Shown piece after piece: positions 55,421-64,000 of a stretch of DNA of 64,000 nt. A program made the translations under genes and the position numbers. Origin of the DNA: an uncultured Helicobacter sp. (GTDB lineage: Bacteria; Campylobacterota; Campylobacteria; Campylobacterales; Helicobacteraceae); assembly GCF_937906905.1 (NCBI RefSeq), contig NZ_CALERY010000002.1, forward strand, positions 62,001-126,000. The letters are read 5' to 3'. Each line of letters begins with the position of its first letter. Position 1 is the first letter of the stretch. The notes beneath the pieces are model-generated. The model did no database searches. It saw only the letters and a program-made list of their open reading frames with translations, and was not told where the DNA came from.

Positions 55421-57601
55421 ATGCGTAACCTCTCAATATTTGCACTAACCATCTTGCTAGCAAACACGCTAGCCCACGCCGCCCCAAGCCAAGCCCCCCA
55501 ATGGGCAGAATCTGGAATCTGTCAAGAACACGACTGCGCAGTAGGACAAGCTAGCAAGGAGGAGGGGCAGATGAGTGCGCTCGCCCATGCTTTGCAAAAC
55601 CTCCGCCTCTCCCTATCGAGCAATGTCCAAGCTGAATACAACGAAAAAACCACAGATGGCAAAAGTAGCGCGGATTCTCGTGTGAAAATCTATGCTGGTA
55701 TGCACAACATCGGCTATAAGATTCTCGATCGCTATGAAGACAAGAAGCACATCTACATCAAAATCCAATACGACCCCAACAAAAAACTCGCCAACGATGA
55801 TCCAGCGCCAGAATTCCGCGAGCTAGAAAATCTCGAGAAACTCTGCGATGACACCACGCTTAATGGCTACTATTGCGTGGGGCTTGGCAACAAATACCAC
55901 AAAGGCGAGCTCGAGCTCGCGCCAAATCCAAAACTCGCGCTCAAATACTACAAAAAGGCTTGCTCACTAGGCACACTTGAAGGCTGCGTGCTAGCAGGTC
56001 AAATCATAGAATCTAGCGATTCCCCCAAAGGTGCGCAATGGTATTTCTCCAACGCATGTGAAAATGGCTATGGGCTAGGCTGCTTCAAACAAGCAGGCAA
56101 CGAGAATCTCGCACGCAAAAAGCTTGAGCTCTACACACGGGGCTGCGCACTAGGAGATGATCGATCTTGTGCGTATCTTGGCGAAGTATATGCGCTAGGT
56201 CTGGCAAATCTCCGCGCCAATCCCGCCAAAGCACACGAACTCTATGAGCGAGCAAATGCGCAAAACCCCTATGGTGATGCAGCGGTGCTAGCACTGCTAG
56301 ATTCTGCCCCCTCACTTGATATTGCCAAAGATGCCACACGCATGGACAAAAAAGCCCTGCGAGATCTGTGCGAGCATAACAATGCCAGAGCTTGTGCATA
56401 TCTCGGTCAGCTTAGCAATAGCAATGATTTACTGCAAAAATCTGCCATGCTAGATTCTGCGCTGGGCTACTATCTCTTAAGTCTGCGAGAATCCACCCAC
56501 CAAACGCGCATAGATATGCTTACACACTCTTGTAGGCTTGGGCTTGCGAGTGATTTTACCAAAGGCTGTGAAGCGCTTGGCGATGAGCTGCTCTCAAGCG
56601 ATAAGCCAGCTGCACAGGGCTACTATCAGGCAAGCTGCGGACATTTGTTCTACGAAAAAAGTGCTTGCCAGAAGCTCTATGATATTGACCCTAAACTTTG
56701 CAACAACGAAAGTGTCTGCCTAAGCTTTGGCGCACTAGATAGCACTGATGATCTCGTAGCTGATGTGGCAAGCGCCAGCATAGCAGGTGCTACAAGTGCA
56801 GTGGCAGTTTCAAATGCGGTAGATGCGGTGATTGATGGCAAGAGCGGGGTCAATATGCCCGCACCAAAGCCGCGAGATTCTATACCAGAATCTGCTAGCC
56901 AAGATTCTCCAGATTCTGCCAATCTTAATCCCATAGCCACAGAATCTACCCCCAAGATGTCTTGGGGCAATCATGTGCCAGGAATATTTCAAGCCAGAGA
57001 GCCAAAACATGTGCGGCTCATTGGCGAAATAGCACTTGGTGCGCACTCTATGGACTATCCCCAAATCCGTGATATGCACAAATATCTCGAGCATGATGAG
57101 TTTTTCTTCATGGGGAATGCCAAGCTAGGATTAGAGATAAGCACCGCCAAGCCGACATTCTCGCTTTTTGTCGCGCCCTATGTGCAGCTCTCCTATGCCC
57201 AGCTCTTTGATGCAGGAGACTTTGCCAGCAAACAAAAGAGCGAAAAAGACGATGATGAAAAAGACGAGGGTAATGTCTCTGCGCTAATGTTTGGTGCTGG
57301 GCTGCAAGCAGGCTTCCAGTATAAAATCTGGCACCTGTATGCTATCGCGGATTATGGCGTGAATTTCTCTAGAATCTCAAATGGCGTGAGCGTGCCTTTG
57401 CGCGATATGTTTGGCATAGGTGTGGGCACTGGCGTGGAGCTTTCATTCCTGCGCCTTGGTATGCAATATATACATAATTTCTACTCTTACAATACCGGCA
57501 GTATCTACCCCAACCGAGGCGGAGCAAATCTCGTGCTAGATTCTGCAAGCGTGCGATCAAGTGGAGGGGTATTTTTATTGACCATAGGCTTTGGATTCTA
57601 G
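55421..57601 (+). CDS. Secreted fusion: LPP20-like domain, Cys-rich Sel1 repeats, C-terminal outer-membrane barrel
   Basis: 726 residues with signal peptide FALTILLANTLAHAAPSQ. Residues ~25-120 resemble LPP20-type domains (PQWAESG, then KEEGQMSALAHALQNLRLSL). Residues ~140-440 are Sel1-like repeats with the Helicobacter Hcp spacing of two cysteines eight apart: CSLGTLEGC, CENGYGLGC, CALGDDRSC. A Pro/Ser linker follows (PESASQDSPDSANLN), then ~200 residues of amphipathic strands ending GFGF, an outer-membrane barrel-type C-terminus. The disulfides would need a Dsb system. The three-part architecture is unusual; function is unknown. Confidence 0.78.
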   Translation: MRNLSIFALTILLANTLAHAAPSQAPQWAESGICQEHDCAVGQASKEEGQMSALAHALQNLRLSLSSNVQAEYNEKTTDGKSSADSRVKIYAGMHNIGYKILDRYEDKKHIYIKIQYDPNKKLANDDPAPEFRELENLEKLCDDTTLNGYYCVGLGNKYHKGELELAPNPKLALKYYKKACSLGTLEGCVLAGQIIESSDSPKGAQWYFSNACENGYGLGCFKQAGNENLARKKLELYTRGCALGDDRSCAYLGEVYALGLANLRANPAKAHELYERANAQNPYGDAAVLALLDSAPSLDIAKDATRMDKKALRDLCEHNNARACAYLGQLSNSNDLLQKSAMLDSALGYYLLSLRESTHQTRIDMLTHSCRLGLASDFTKGCEALGDELLSSDKPAAQGYYQASCGHLFYEKSACQKLYDIDPKLCNNESVCLSFGALDSTDDLVADVASASIAGATSAVAVSNAVDAVIDGKSGVNMPAPKPRDSIPESASQDSPDSANLNPIATESTPKMSWGNHVPGIFQAREPKHVRLIGEIALGAHSMDYPQIRDMHKYLEHDEFFFMGNAKLGLEISTAKPTFSLFVAPYVQLSYAQLFDAGDFASKQKSEKDDDEKDEGNVSALMFGAGLQAGFQYKIWHLYAIADYGVNFSRISNGVSVPLRDMFGIGVGTGVELSFLRLGMQYIHNFYSYNTGSIYPNRGGANLVLDSASVRSSGGVFLLTIGFGF

Positions 57602-57642
57602 CAGCAAGCCAGAATCTAGCGCATTGATTTAGCAACATTAGC

Positions 57643-57648
57643 TACAAT
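57643..57648 (+). promoter_or_regulatory. -10-like box (TACAAT) of the Usp gene
   Basis: TTAGCTACAATCAAAAGG lies 41 bases ahead of the ATG at 57689, with AAGGAGCG between. Confidence 0.45.
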
Positions 57649-57688
57649 CAAAAGGCATAAAGTCGATTCTATCTTATAAGGAGCGTAT

Positions 57689-58105
57689 ATGACAAAACTA
57701 CTATTTGGCGTGAGCGACACAGAGGAATGTCGAGCTGCGATTAAGACGATCATCAAGCTATTTGGTCACCGCCAGGAAATCGAGCTGACCTTGTTGCATG
57801 TTACCCCAGAGGTGCTGGTATATGCCGAGAGTGGCATTGTGGATTATGGGAGTATCGAGAGTATTGAAAATGAAAAGAGCAATGAGATTCTTGATGAGTT
57901 TGCCCAGACATTTAAGACTGAGGGGATTACCTGCCAGAAAATCCTGCGCACTGGCAACCCAATTGATGTCGTGCTAGAAATCGCGCAAGAGTATGACCTA
58001 CTTGTCATCGGTGCGAGCGAATCCTCCATGCTCCATAGGATTTTCAGCTCTCATCAAAACAGCTTCGTAAGCAGCTCACCTATCCCTGTGCTCGTGGCTA
58101 AATAG
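57689..58105 (+). CDS. Universal stress protein (UspA family)
   Basis: 138 residues. It begins MTKLLFGVSDTEECRAAIK, has the central LTLLHVTPEVLVYAE, and ends with DLLVIGASESSMLHRIFSS then SSPIPVLVAK. The usual ATP-binding G-2x-G-9x-G(S/T) is altered (GASESS), so nucleotide binding is uncertain. It lies 11 bases before the TraF-like gene. Confidence 0.88.
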   Translation: MTKLLFGVSDTEECRAAIKTIIKLFGHRQEIELTLLHVTPEVLVYAESGIVDYGSIESIENEKSNEILDEFAQTFKTEGITCQKILRTGNPIDVVLEIAQEYDLLVIGASESSMLHRIFSSHQNSFVSSSPIPVLVAK

Positions 58106-58116
58106 TTACAACCCCC

Positions 58117-59760
58117 ATGCAGCCCCATATCTCACGCCGTATCAAAACACTACCAGCAACGCTGGGGCTACTTGCTTTAGTAGCTAGTTTTAGTGCTGGG
58201 CTAGAGTTTGGCGTCATGGGCAATGTTTCAGCCGGTATGGGTGGTGCGGGTGTCGCGCTGAAAAACTCTCCTTTCGCTCTCTACTATAACCCAGCCCTCC
58301 TAAGTGCGGAAAATAGCATACGATTTGGCTACTCAGCGGGGTTTGGTATCCGGGAAAAAAATCTCGATAAAATCGCTAATATCGATTTGGAAAATTTTGC
58401 CACGAGTGCGGAGAAATTTGCCCAGCTCATTGGTGGCGCGGTAGGTGGGGTTGGTGGGCAGAATGTAGGTGCGTTTGAAAATGTGCTAGATTCTGCGCTA
58501 GGCAATGTCGGCGCCACAGGAAACACACTTGAAGAAAAACTTAATAGCTTTCAACAGAAAAATCCAGATCCTAGCCAATGGGGGCAGCTAGTTGAGCAAA
58601 TTAGACAAGAAACAAACAAAAACCCCAATCTCTCCCAAGAGCAAAAAGATCTCATGGACGCGCTCGCTGGGAGTGTGGATTTTGGGAATCTAGGGATTGA
58701 TTCAAATGGCAACATCACCAATATCGAGATAAATTTCGGCGGAGATTTGGGGCTAGATAAAGCCATCGCGGATTTCGCCACGCTCCAAGATGCACTTAAA
58801 GAAAACGCTCTAAACTTCACCAGCCAAAATGGCGTCGCCCTGCAATTCTCCCCAGCATTTTTGCGCGGGACTTTGGGGACATTTGGCGTGGGACTTTTTA
58901 CTTCAATCTATGGCTCCACCTCCACGAAAATCAATCCAAACCGCATGGGACTCATCATCGCTTCTGGTAATGACTACTATAAAATCGACACCAGTGGCGG
59001 AGGATTCTCGTATAGTAAAACGGACAAAGCCGACTACGAGCAACACTCACTAGAATACGCATTGCAGCAGGGTGATGCGCACTCTATGGTAACTCGGGGA
59101 TTCTGGCTTACAGAGATTCCTATCGGCTATGCCCATACATTCTATATGCGCAATGTCAATCTTAATTTTGGCATATCTGCACGCTTGCTAAGTGCTAGTA
59201 ATATGCTGCACGCGATTGCCCTCTCGACCAAAACTGATTTTGTCGCGGAGGGCAAAAACTTCTTAAATGGCAAAAATTTTGAAACAAAAGCTGCAGTCGC
59301 CATAGATGTAGGAAGTATGCTTGAGATTGATTTGCCCAATTTCCGCTATTTGACCTTTGGTATCGTGGCAAAGAATGTCAATACCCCCCGTTTCCAATAC
59401 AGCACAGGAGAAGTGGAGATAAAGCCCCAATACCGCGCTGGATTTGCGTATAATCAAAACAATTTCGTATTTGCCTTTGATGTGGATTTGTGGAAAAACG
59501 AAATGCTAAGCGATAGCTTCAATCGCCCATTTAGCCAGATGATTGGTGGCGGAATGAAATTTGACATTAAAGCCATTGATTTGCGTGCTGGGCTTATGAA
59601 AGATATGCGTCAAGATGATGGGCTTATCATCACAGGCGGAATCAATATCCTAGGCTTTCTCGATCTTGCCGTGCAAGCTGGCACAGAGATTGGGCAGGCA
59701 CAGGGCTATCGCTTCCCAAGATATCTCAATATCCGCCTTGGCGGGAATATTTCCTTTTAG
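58117..59760 (+). CDS. TraF-like (OmpP1/FadL-resembling) outer-membrane protein, paralog 1
   Basis: 547 residues. A signal region (LGLLALVASFSAGLEFG) is followed by MGNVSAGMGGAGVALKNSPF and ALYYNPALLS, the N-terminal pattern of TraF_2/OmpP1-like proteins. A Gln/Asn-rich helical segment (residues ~100-210) is followed by repeated amphipathic strands and an end in NISF. Databases often call such proteins conjugal transfer TraF, but nothing here suggests conjugation. It is paralogous to the protein at 62258 and faces it across the TonB receptor. Confidence 0.8.
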   Translation: MQPHISRRIKTLPATLGLLALVASFSAGLEFGVMGNVSAGMGGAGVALKNSPFALYYNPALLSAENSIRFGYSAGFGIREKNLDKIANIDLENFATSAEKFAQLIGGAVGGVGGQNVGAFENVLDSALGNVGATGNTLEEKLNSFQQKNPDPSQWGQLVEQIRQETNKNPNLSQEQKDLMDALAGSVDFGNLGIDSNGNITNIEINFGGDLGLDKAIADFATLQDALKENALNFTSQNGVALQFSPAFLRGTLGTFGVGLFTSIYGSTSTKINPNRMGLIIASGNDYYKIDTSGGGFSYSKTDKADYEQHSLEYALQQGDAHSMVTRGFWLTEIPIGYAHTFYMRNVNLNFGISARLLSASNMLHAIALSTKTDFVAEGKNFLNGKNFETKAAVAIDVGSMLEIDLPNFRYLTFGIVAKNVNTPRFQYSTGEVEIKPQYRAGFAYNQNNFVFAFDVDLWKNEMLSDSFNRPFSQMIGGGMKFDIKAIDLRAGLMKDMRQDDGLIITGGINILGFLDLAVQAGTEIGQAQGYRFPRYLNIRLGGNISF

Positions 59761-59881
59761 ATTTTTATAGATTTAACCTTATCTTGGTATATTGCTTTGC
59801 TTCAACCCTACTACAGCGCATAATGTGTGTCCTCTTCCATGCACAATGCTTTATCCACAAAATGCCTTTTCCATAGAAAGC

Positions 59882-59903
59882 TAGATTCTCGCGCGAGAAT
59901 CTA
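59882..59903. terminator. Perfect 22-base palindrome between convergent genes
   Basis: TAGATTCTCGC and GCGAGAATCTA are exact complements, formed by two inverted copies of the frequent AGATTCT word around CGCG. It overlaps the receptor stop codon. The palindrome suits a two-way terminator, without T runs. Confidence 0.55.
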
Positions 59904-62087
59904 AAACTGATAGCTTACTTCAAATCGCGCATCAATCCCTGGGTTTGGCATAGCACGACGCACGCTAGAATCTGCAAGCGACTCCATAGCCTCATTTTTA
60001 AACGGACTTGTCTGGGCAATATAGAAAGTGTTAAAAATATTATTCACGCTTAGGCGCAGAGCAAGTCGCTTTTCTCCTAAAGGCTCCCAATTTACATACA
60101 GATTATGCACACTATATCCACGCTTATCAATCATGCCTGTTTCATCGTTGTAGATATCATAGCCCTTGTATTTCACGCGTTGGGTAAATTGACTAAGCCA
60201 TGCAAAGCTAAGATGAAATCGCGGAAGCTCATATTGCAGTGAGAGGTTATAAATCACCCCAGATACCGCGCCAAGCTCATAGGTATCCTGGAGCAAATAG
60301 CCTTTATATGTAGGGAAACTCTGGGCAAGCGAGCCATAAGCACTAAACCCTTTATACTCCGCGCCAACCCCGCCCTCATAGCCATAAATTGCAATGGGAG
60401 AATCCATATTCTGCCGCAAGCCTCCGTGTGTATGGGGTTCATTAGGATTGTGCGCGCCATGATCATGGTCATGGTCGTGCGCGTAGCTATTGATAAAATT
60501 TGTCAAATGTGAGTAGTAGGCAGAGAGCCTGGCATGCACGATTTTGCCATGGTAATCAGCATTTAGCTCGATGTTTTGAATGGATTCTGGGCGCAAATGT
60601 TTATCCACAAGCACTGCACTCTCACCAAGCAGAGTCGCATCGCCTGGTAATGCCCCTCGCGTGAGATACGCATAGCCTAGCCGAAACGCAAGTGCGCGCA
60701 AAGGCATATAGGTGATACTCGCAGCAGGCGAGAAGCCTTGCGTTAGATGATTGGTAGAGTTTTTATCTGTGTAGGAGAAGACATCATAGCGTGTCTGTGC
60801 GGCTAAAATCCACTGCGCACTTGGCATATAGCTCGCTTTCACAAAGCCCCCATACACATCTCCGCTCTCTTTGGCGCGATTGATAGAGTCGCGCGGGGCA
60901 GCAGAATCTGCGACAAAGATATGCTGATAATTTAGCCCATACGATAAATCCACGCTTGAAAATTCATGGTTTAGCCCCAGGTTGTAGCCAATATTCGTAA
61001 AAGCAATGTTTTTAGCGCTCACTTCCTCATGCTCGCCGCCTAGATTCTCGCCCAGAGGCTTGAGATAGAGCGAGCGCTGATTGAAATAGAGATTAGACTT
61101 GACTTGTGGAGCGGGAGTGGATTTAGGCGTGTGGGTAAAGCTAAGATTTGCAGTGTGATTATAATTGGTATGGGCAAAAAGTGCGACATTTTTCTCCGCA
61201 AGATTCGTCGCAAATGGCGCAGTGGAAGTCTCATTAAGCCCGCTGTATGAAAGGCTTAGGAGATTTTGCTCACCTATGCGCTGATTTAGCTTGAATAGCA
61301 GGCTTTTATTATTGTTTGCCGAGCCCTCCACACGCACACCATTCCCGTCAAAAAACCGCAAGATATTGGTTTGATTGACATAGAGTAGCCCATCTGTATG
61401 CTTGGTAGCAAAATATCCCACCATATTTGCGCGGTAGCCTTGGTTGCTATATCCACCAAGCCCCACTAATGCGCCATACTTCTGCCCCTCTCGCAAGAAG
61501 TCGCGCGCATCTTTTGTCTCTATACTAAGCGATCCCCCAAGAGATAGTGCGCCCATATATGCATCGGGCACGCCTTTTTGCACAGAGATTGACTTTATCA
61601 TAAACGGATCGATTGTGATATTGCCCTGATGATGAAATAGATTCCCATATTGACTCGCACCATCGATATTCACGCCATAGAGCCTATCTTCTAGCCCACG
61701 GATATAAAGCTTCTGGCTCGTCGTGTTCGCCCCGCCCACACTCACGCTAGAATCCAGCGCAAATACATCGCGAAGACTGCTTGCTTGGCGCGTGGAGATG
61801 GATTTAGCAGTGATGGTTGTAGCATTTGCGTAGGACTCTTCATGCGGGATTGTCGCATGTGCGGAGACAGGCGAGAGTATATGCTCTGGGAGGGCTTGAT
61901 TGGTGCTTTCTTGTTTTAAAACTTCATGCAAAGCGTCTTTGCTTAACTCTTGGCTTGGAGTCTCTATCTTCTCCGTGCTTTCTGTCTCATTTGTATTTGG
62001 TGGTGGATTTTGGGAAGTTTGACTTGATTGCACAGCCTGACTTGACAAAACTGCACATAAAAGAAGTGGTAAATGATGTAAGCGCAT
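59901..62087 (-). CDS. TonB-dependent outer-membrane receptor with histidine-rich loop
   Basis: 728 residues. Signal peptide (LPLLLCAVLSSQAVQSS), then a plug domain with TTITAKSISTRQASSLRDVF, LYIRGLEDRLYGVNIDGA and ISVQKGVPDAYMGALSLGGS, then a barrel ending YQF. A loop near residues 532-552 reads YAHDHDHDHGAHNPNEPH, eight histidines likely binding zinc, nickel or copper, as in ZnuD-type receptors. ExbB/ExbD/TonB partners are not in the window. The 170-base upstream gap shows AGATTAG/CTAATCT arms (62161-62194) but no Fur or NikR site I can assert. Confidence 0.92.
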   Translation of the reverse strand: MRLHHLPLLLCAVLSSQAVQSSQTSQNPPPNTNETESTEKIETPSQELSKDALHEVLKQESTNQALPEHILSPVSAHATIPHEESYANATTITAKSISTRQASSLRDVFALDSSVSVGGANTTSQKLYIRGLEDRLYGVNIDGASQYGNLFHHQGNITIDPFMIKSISVQKGVPDAYMGALSLGGSLSIETKDARDFLREGQKYGALVGLGGYSNQGYRANMVGYFATKHTDGLLYVNQTNILRFFDGNGVRVEGSANNNKSLLFKLNQRIGEQNLLSLSYSGLNETSTAPFATNLAEKNVALFAHTNYNHTANLSFTHTPKSTPAPQVKSNLYFNQRSLYLKPLGENLGGEHEEVSAKNIAFTNIGYNLGLNHEFSSVDLSYGLNYQHIFVADSAAPRDSINRAKESGDVYGGFVKASYMPSAQWILAAQTRYDVFSYTDKNSTNHLTQGFSPAASITYMPLRALAFRLGYAYLTRGALPGDATLLGESAVLVDKHLRPESIQNIELNADYHGKIVHARLSAYYSHLTNFINSYAHDHDHDHGAHNPNEPHTHGGLRQNMDSPIAIYGYEGGVGAEYKGFSAYGSLAQSFPTYKGYLLQDTYELGAVSGVIYNLSLQYELPRFHLSFAWLSQFTQRVKYKGYDIYNDETGMIDKRGYSVHNLYVNWEPLGEKRLALRLSVNNIFNTFYIAQTSPFKNEAMESLADSSVRRAMPNPGIDARFEVSYQF

Positions 62088-62257
62088 AATTATCCTTTGT
62101 ATATCTTAATGTTTCAAGCTTGGTTTATCTGCGTATAGGTTGGGATTAAAGCCAAAAAGATTAGATGAAAGAAATTAGCCTAATCTCTCTAGTCTTTGAT
62201 TCTAGGTTCTTCGAGCCTGCCAGCACAAAAGCACCCAGAATCCACTAGATTTGGCGA

Positions 62258-64000
62258 CTACCAGCTAAAGCCACCGCCCACTTTTAGCAAAAGATAGCTT
62301 GGGATTGAGATCCCAGAGACAGCTTGGCTTAGGTGGAGATTGCTCTGCACGGCTATATCTAGGAATCCAAGCAGATTGATCCCACCTGTTAGGATCATAC
62401 CCTCATCGCTATTATTGCGGAAGTCATACATTGCCCCAAGCCGTAAGTCAAAGTATTTAAGATCAATTAGCACCCCGCCACCTGCTACCTGGGATTTTGG
62501 TCGTGCAGCAGAGAGAGTATCGTTAGGCATTAGGTCAATATCTCCTGCAAGCACGATTTTGTCATTAAGCCAGCCATAGCTAAGCCCCGCGCGTAGCTGG
62601 GTATTGAGCCTTGTCATCGCACCCGTAGTCGCATCGGTTTTGATTTTTGGCATGTTGAGGTTTTTTGCCACAAATCCTAGGGTAAAATTCTTGGCAAAGC
62701 GAGGCGCATACGCCAGCCCTGCATCAATTCCAAATGTATGCGTTTGTGGGATAGAATTGAAGCTTGGGGTAAGATTTTGCGTGATTGTATCAAACGAGCC
62801 TTCCTTGCTATACAAATACCCCGTGCCAAAGATATATTTCGCCGCAAGCCCCACCGCAATATCGCCAATTGGTGTTTCAAACAAATGCCCATAGCCAATA
62901 GGCACTTCCACCACGCCAACACTCGCCGCGCTGATTTGGTGTTTAGCGTTGGCGCTTAGAATCGAGCTTTTATCAAAATCCCCTGACCCTGCCACGCCTA
63001 GCGAGATACTATCGCTACCAACTTCGACCTTATAGTCCTGTCCGCCATTTTGGATAATGATTTGATTGTGTGTTGGGTCCATTCTCACCGCAGCGCTCAT
63101 ATACGCGCTTGGCATGATACCGATACTTATCGTCCCGCGCTTTTTCTTCGAGCCGATATTCATCACCAGCCCATTTTGTGTGCTAAGCGAGAAGTCATTG
63201 CGACTCACGATGTCATTTATAGTGGTAAGATCTTTGACAAAGCGATTCAGCGAGGGGTCGTTGCTAAGCGAGAGTGTAAGCCCGCCCATGCTTTGCAAGA
63301 GTTTATCAAGGCTCATATCACCCTTTTGCGCAGAGTCTAAAAGCCCGCCGATGTTCTCTGGCGTGAGATTATCGACAAGCCCTTCTAGCAGCCCCAGCGA
63401 GCCTGCCTTATCGGGATTCTCCTGCGCGGTTTTATCGATAGAGGCTTGGAGATCTTGCTTGACACTTTCAAAGGCTTCGGGTTTTTTCTTTAGCTCTTCT
63501 AAAATCTTATTGGTATCTGCGCTACTATCAATGGTAATGCCATTATTCTTTCCAACTTGTGTTAGATAATCCTTTAAATCATTATCGGTAGCATGTTGCC
63601 CATTTGGTTTATTAAGCATATTATCCAGCACATCACCAAAAACCCCCAGATTTTCCGTATCGATAGCCTTGCCATTCGCTGCAGGTGCAGCGCGGAATCC
63701 TGTGCCTGCACTTATCGTCGTCGCTCCGCTAAAAAGATCTGCTAGCTTATTTGGCATGCTTTGGAGATTGTCAATATCAATAGAAGCAGCGCGCGTGAGA
63801 TTAGTCTCTTTATACCCCACGCCAAAGCTATACGCAAAGCCAGATTTTTTATTCATACCTAGTAGGGCTGGGTTGTAGTAGAGCGCCCACTGGGAGCTTT
63901 TAAGCGCGACCCCGGCTCCACCAATCCCTGCAGAGATATTGCCCATCTGCCCAAACTCCAGCGCCTGTGCGCTGATACCAAGCAGCATGCTGCTTAGAGT
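62258..64000 (-). CDS. TraF-like outer-membrane protein, paralog 2, cut by the window edge
   Basis: At least 576 residues. The frame stays open beyond the ATG at 63988 to the window edge, and the visible MLLGISAQALEFG is only the end of a signal peptide, so the true start lies outside. It shares EFGQMGNISAGIGGAGVALK and ALYYNPALLGMN with the protein at 58117, has a longer polar helical insert (residues ~70-230), and ends GGGFSW. Both flank the His-rich receptor, which suggests a local duplication. Confidence 0.8.
   Translation of the reverse strand, partial: TLSSMLLGISAQALEFGQMGNISAGIGGAGVALKSSQWALYYNPALLGMNKKSGFAYSFGVGYKETNLTRAASIDIDNLQSMPNKLADLFSGATTISAGTGFRAAPAANGKAIDTENLGVFGDVLDNMLNKPNGQHATDNDLKDYLTQVGKNNGITIDSSADTNKILEELKKKPEAFESVKQDLQASIDKTAQENPDKAGSLGLLEGLVDNLTPENIGGLLDSAQKGDMSLDKLLQSMGGLTLSLSNDPSLNRFVKDLTTINDIVSRNDFSLSTQNGLVMNIGSKKKRGTISIGIMPSAYMSAAVRMDPTHNQIIIQNGGQDYKVEVGSDSISLGVAGSGDFDKSSILSANAKHQISAASVGVVEVPIGYGHLFETPIGDIAVGLAAKYIFGTGYLYSKEGSFDTITQNLTPSFNSIPQTHTFGIDAGLAYAPRFAKNFTLGFVAKNLNMPKIKTDATTGAMTRLNTQLRAGLSYGWLNDKIVLAGDIDLMPNDTLSAARPKSQVAGGGVLIDLKYFDLRLGAMYDFRNNSDEGMILTGGINLLGFLDIAVQSNLHLSQAVSGISIPSYLLLKVGGGFSW

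Noticed and set aside
58117..59760. Conjugation gene traF
   Set aside because: The protein resembles TraF_2/OmpP1-type outer-membrane proteins; there are no other transfer genes, relaxase or pilus genes nearby.

Overview
The window is from a Helicobacter-type Campylobacterota chromosome, probably an enterohepatic-like species; I cannot name the species. Three blocks match the gene order I know from H. pylori: ftsI-fliE-flgC-flgB (HP1556-1559), SPOR/DUF1882/glyA/lysS/cvpA/lnt/ABC ATPase (HP0185-0179), and ligA-cheV-aspS-adk-ppa (HP0615-0620). Coding density is high, with no rRNA, CRISPR array, transposase, integrase or prophage. Two tRNA genes are present (Lys-CUU, Glu-UUC).

Layout. 1-5.4 kb: end of a GspF-type gene, pdxA, then a divergent cassette of carbamoyltransferase, SGNH hydrolase, SxtJ-like and DUF5989 proteins. 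5.6-13 kb: hemE, tRNA-Lys, a polytopic membrane protein, a Sua5/YrdC-like gene and carB. 13.1-18 kb: pseudopilin, Dsb-like protein, ftsI, fliE, flgC, flgB behind a sigma-54-type promoter, tRNA-Glu. 18-28.7 kb: the HP0185-0179-like block, a queuosine-precursor transporter, a D-2-hydroxyacid dehydrogenase and nnr. 28.7-43.5 kb: racemase, galE, thioesterase, GT2, bioD, thiC, a chemoreceptor, GT39-like protein, a TRAP transporter, GT61 and a GtrA-like protein. 43.5-55.2 kb: YiiX-like protein, lipoprotein, recN, nadK, J-domain protein, ligA, cheV, aspS, adk, ppa, recR. 55.2-64 kb: a secreted Sel1-repeat/barrel fusion, a Usp and a His-rich TonB receptor flanked by two TraF-like envelope paralogs.

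Two patterns go beyond ordinary annotation. First, five long G/C homopolymers (10-14 bases) all lie in surface-glycan-type genes: carbamoyltransferase, a GT-C-like membrane protein, GT2, GT39 and GT61. By reading frame, the carbamoyltransferase, the membrane protein and GT61 are OFF, GT2 is ON, and the GT39 tract only changes the C-terminal tail. This predicts a phase-variable surface glycome.

Second, short palindromic repeat modules sit in frame inside housekeeping and glycosyltransferase genes. carB has about 160 extra residues between its two halves, lysS about 58 near its N-terminus, and GT61 a repeat-built linker next to its G tract. The modules keep the same order in different subsets and one also occurs between genes, recalling Rickettsia palindromic elements. 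In addition, the word AGATTCT/AGAATCT is strongly over-represented and builds several hairpins and linker peptides.
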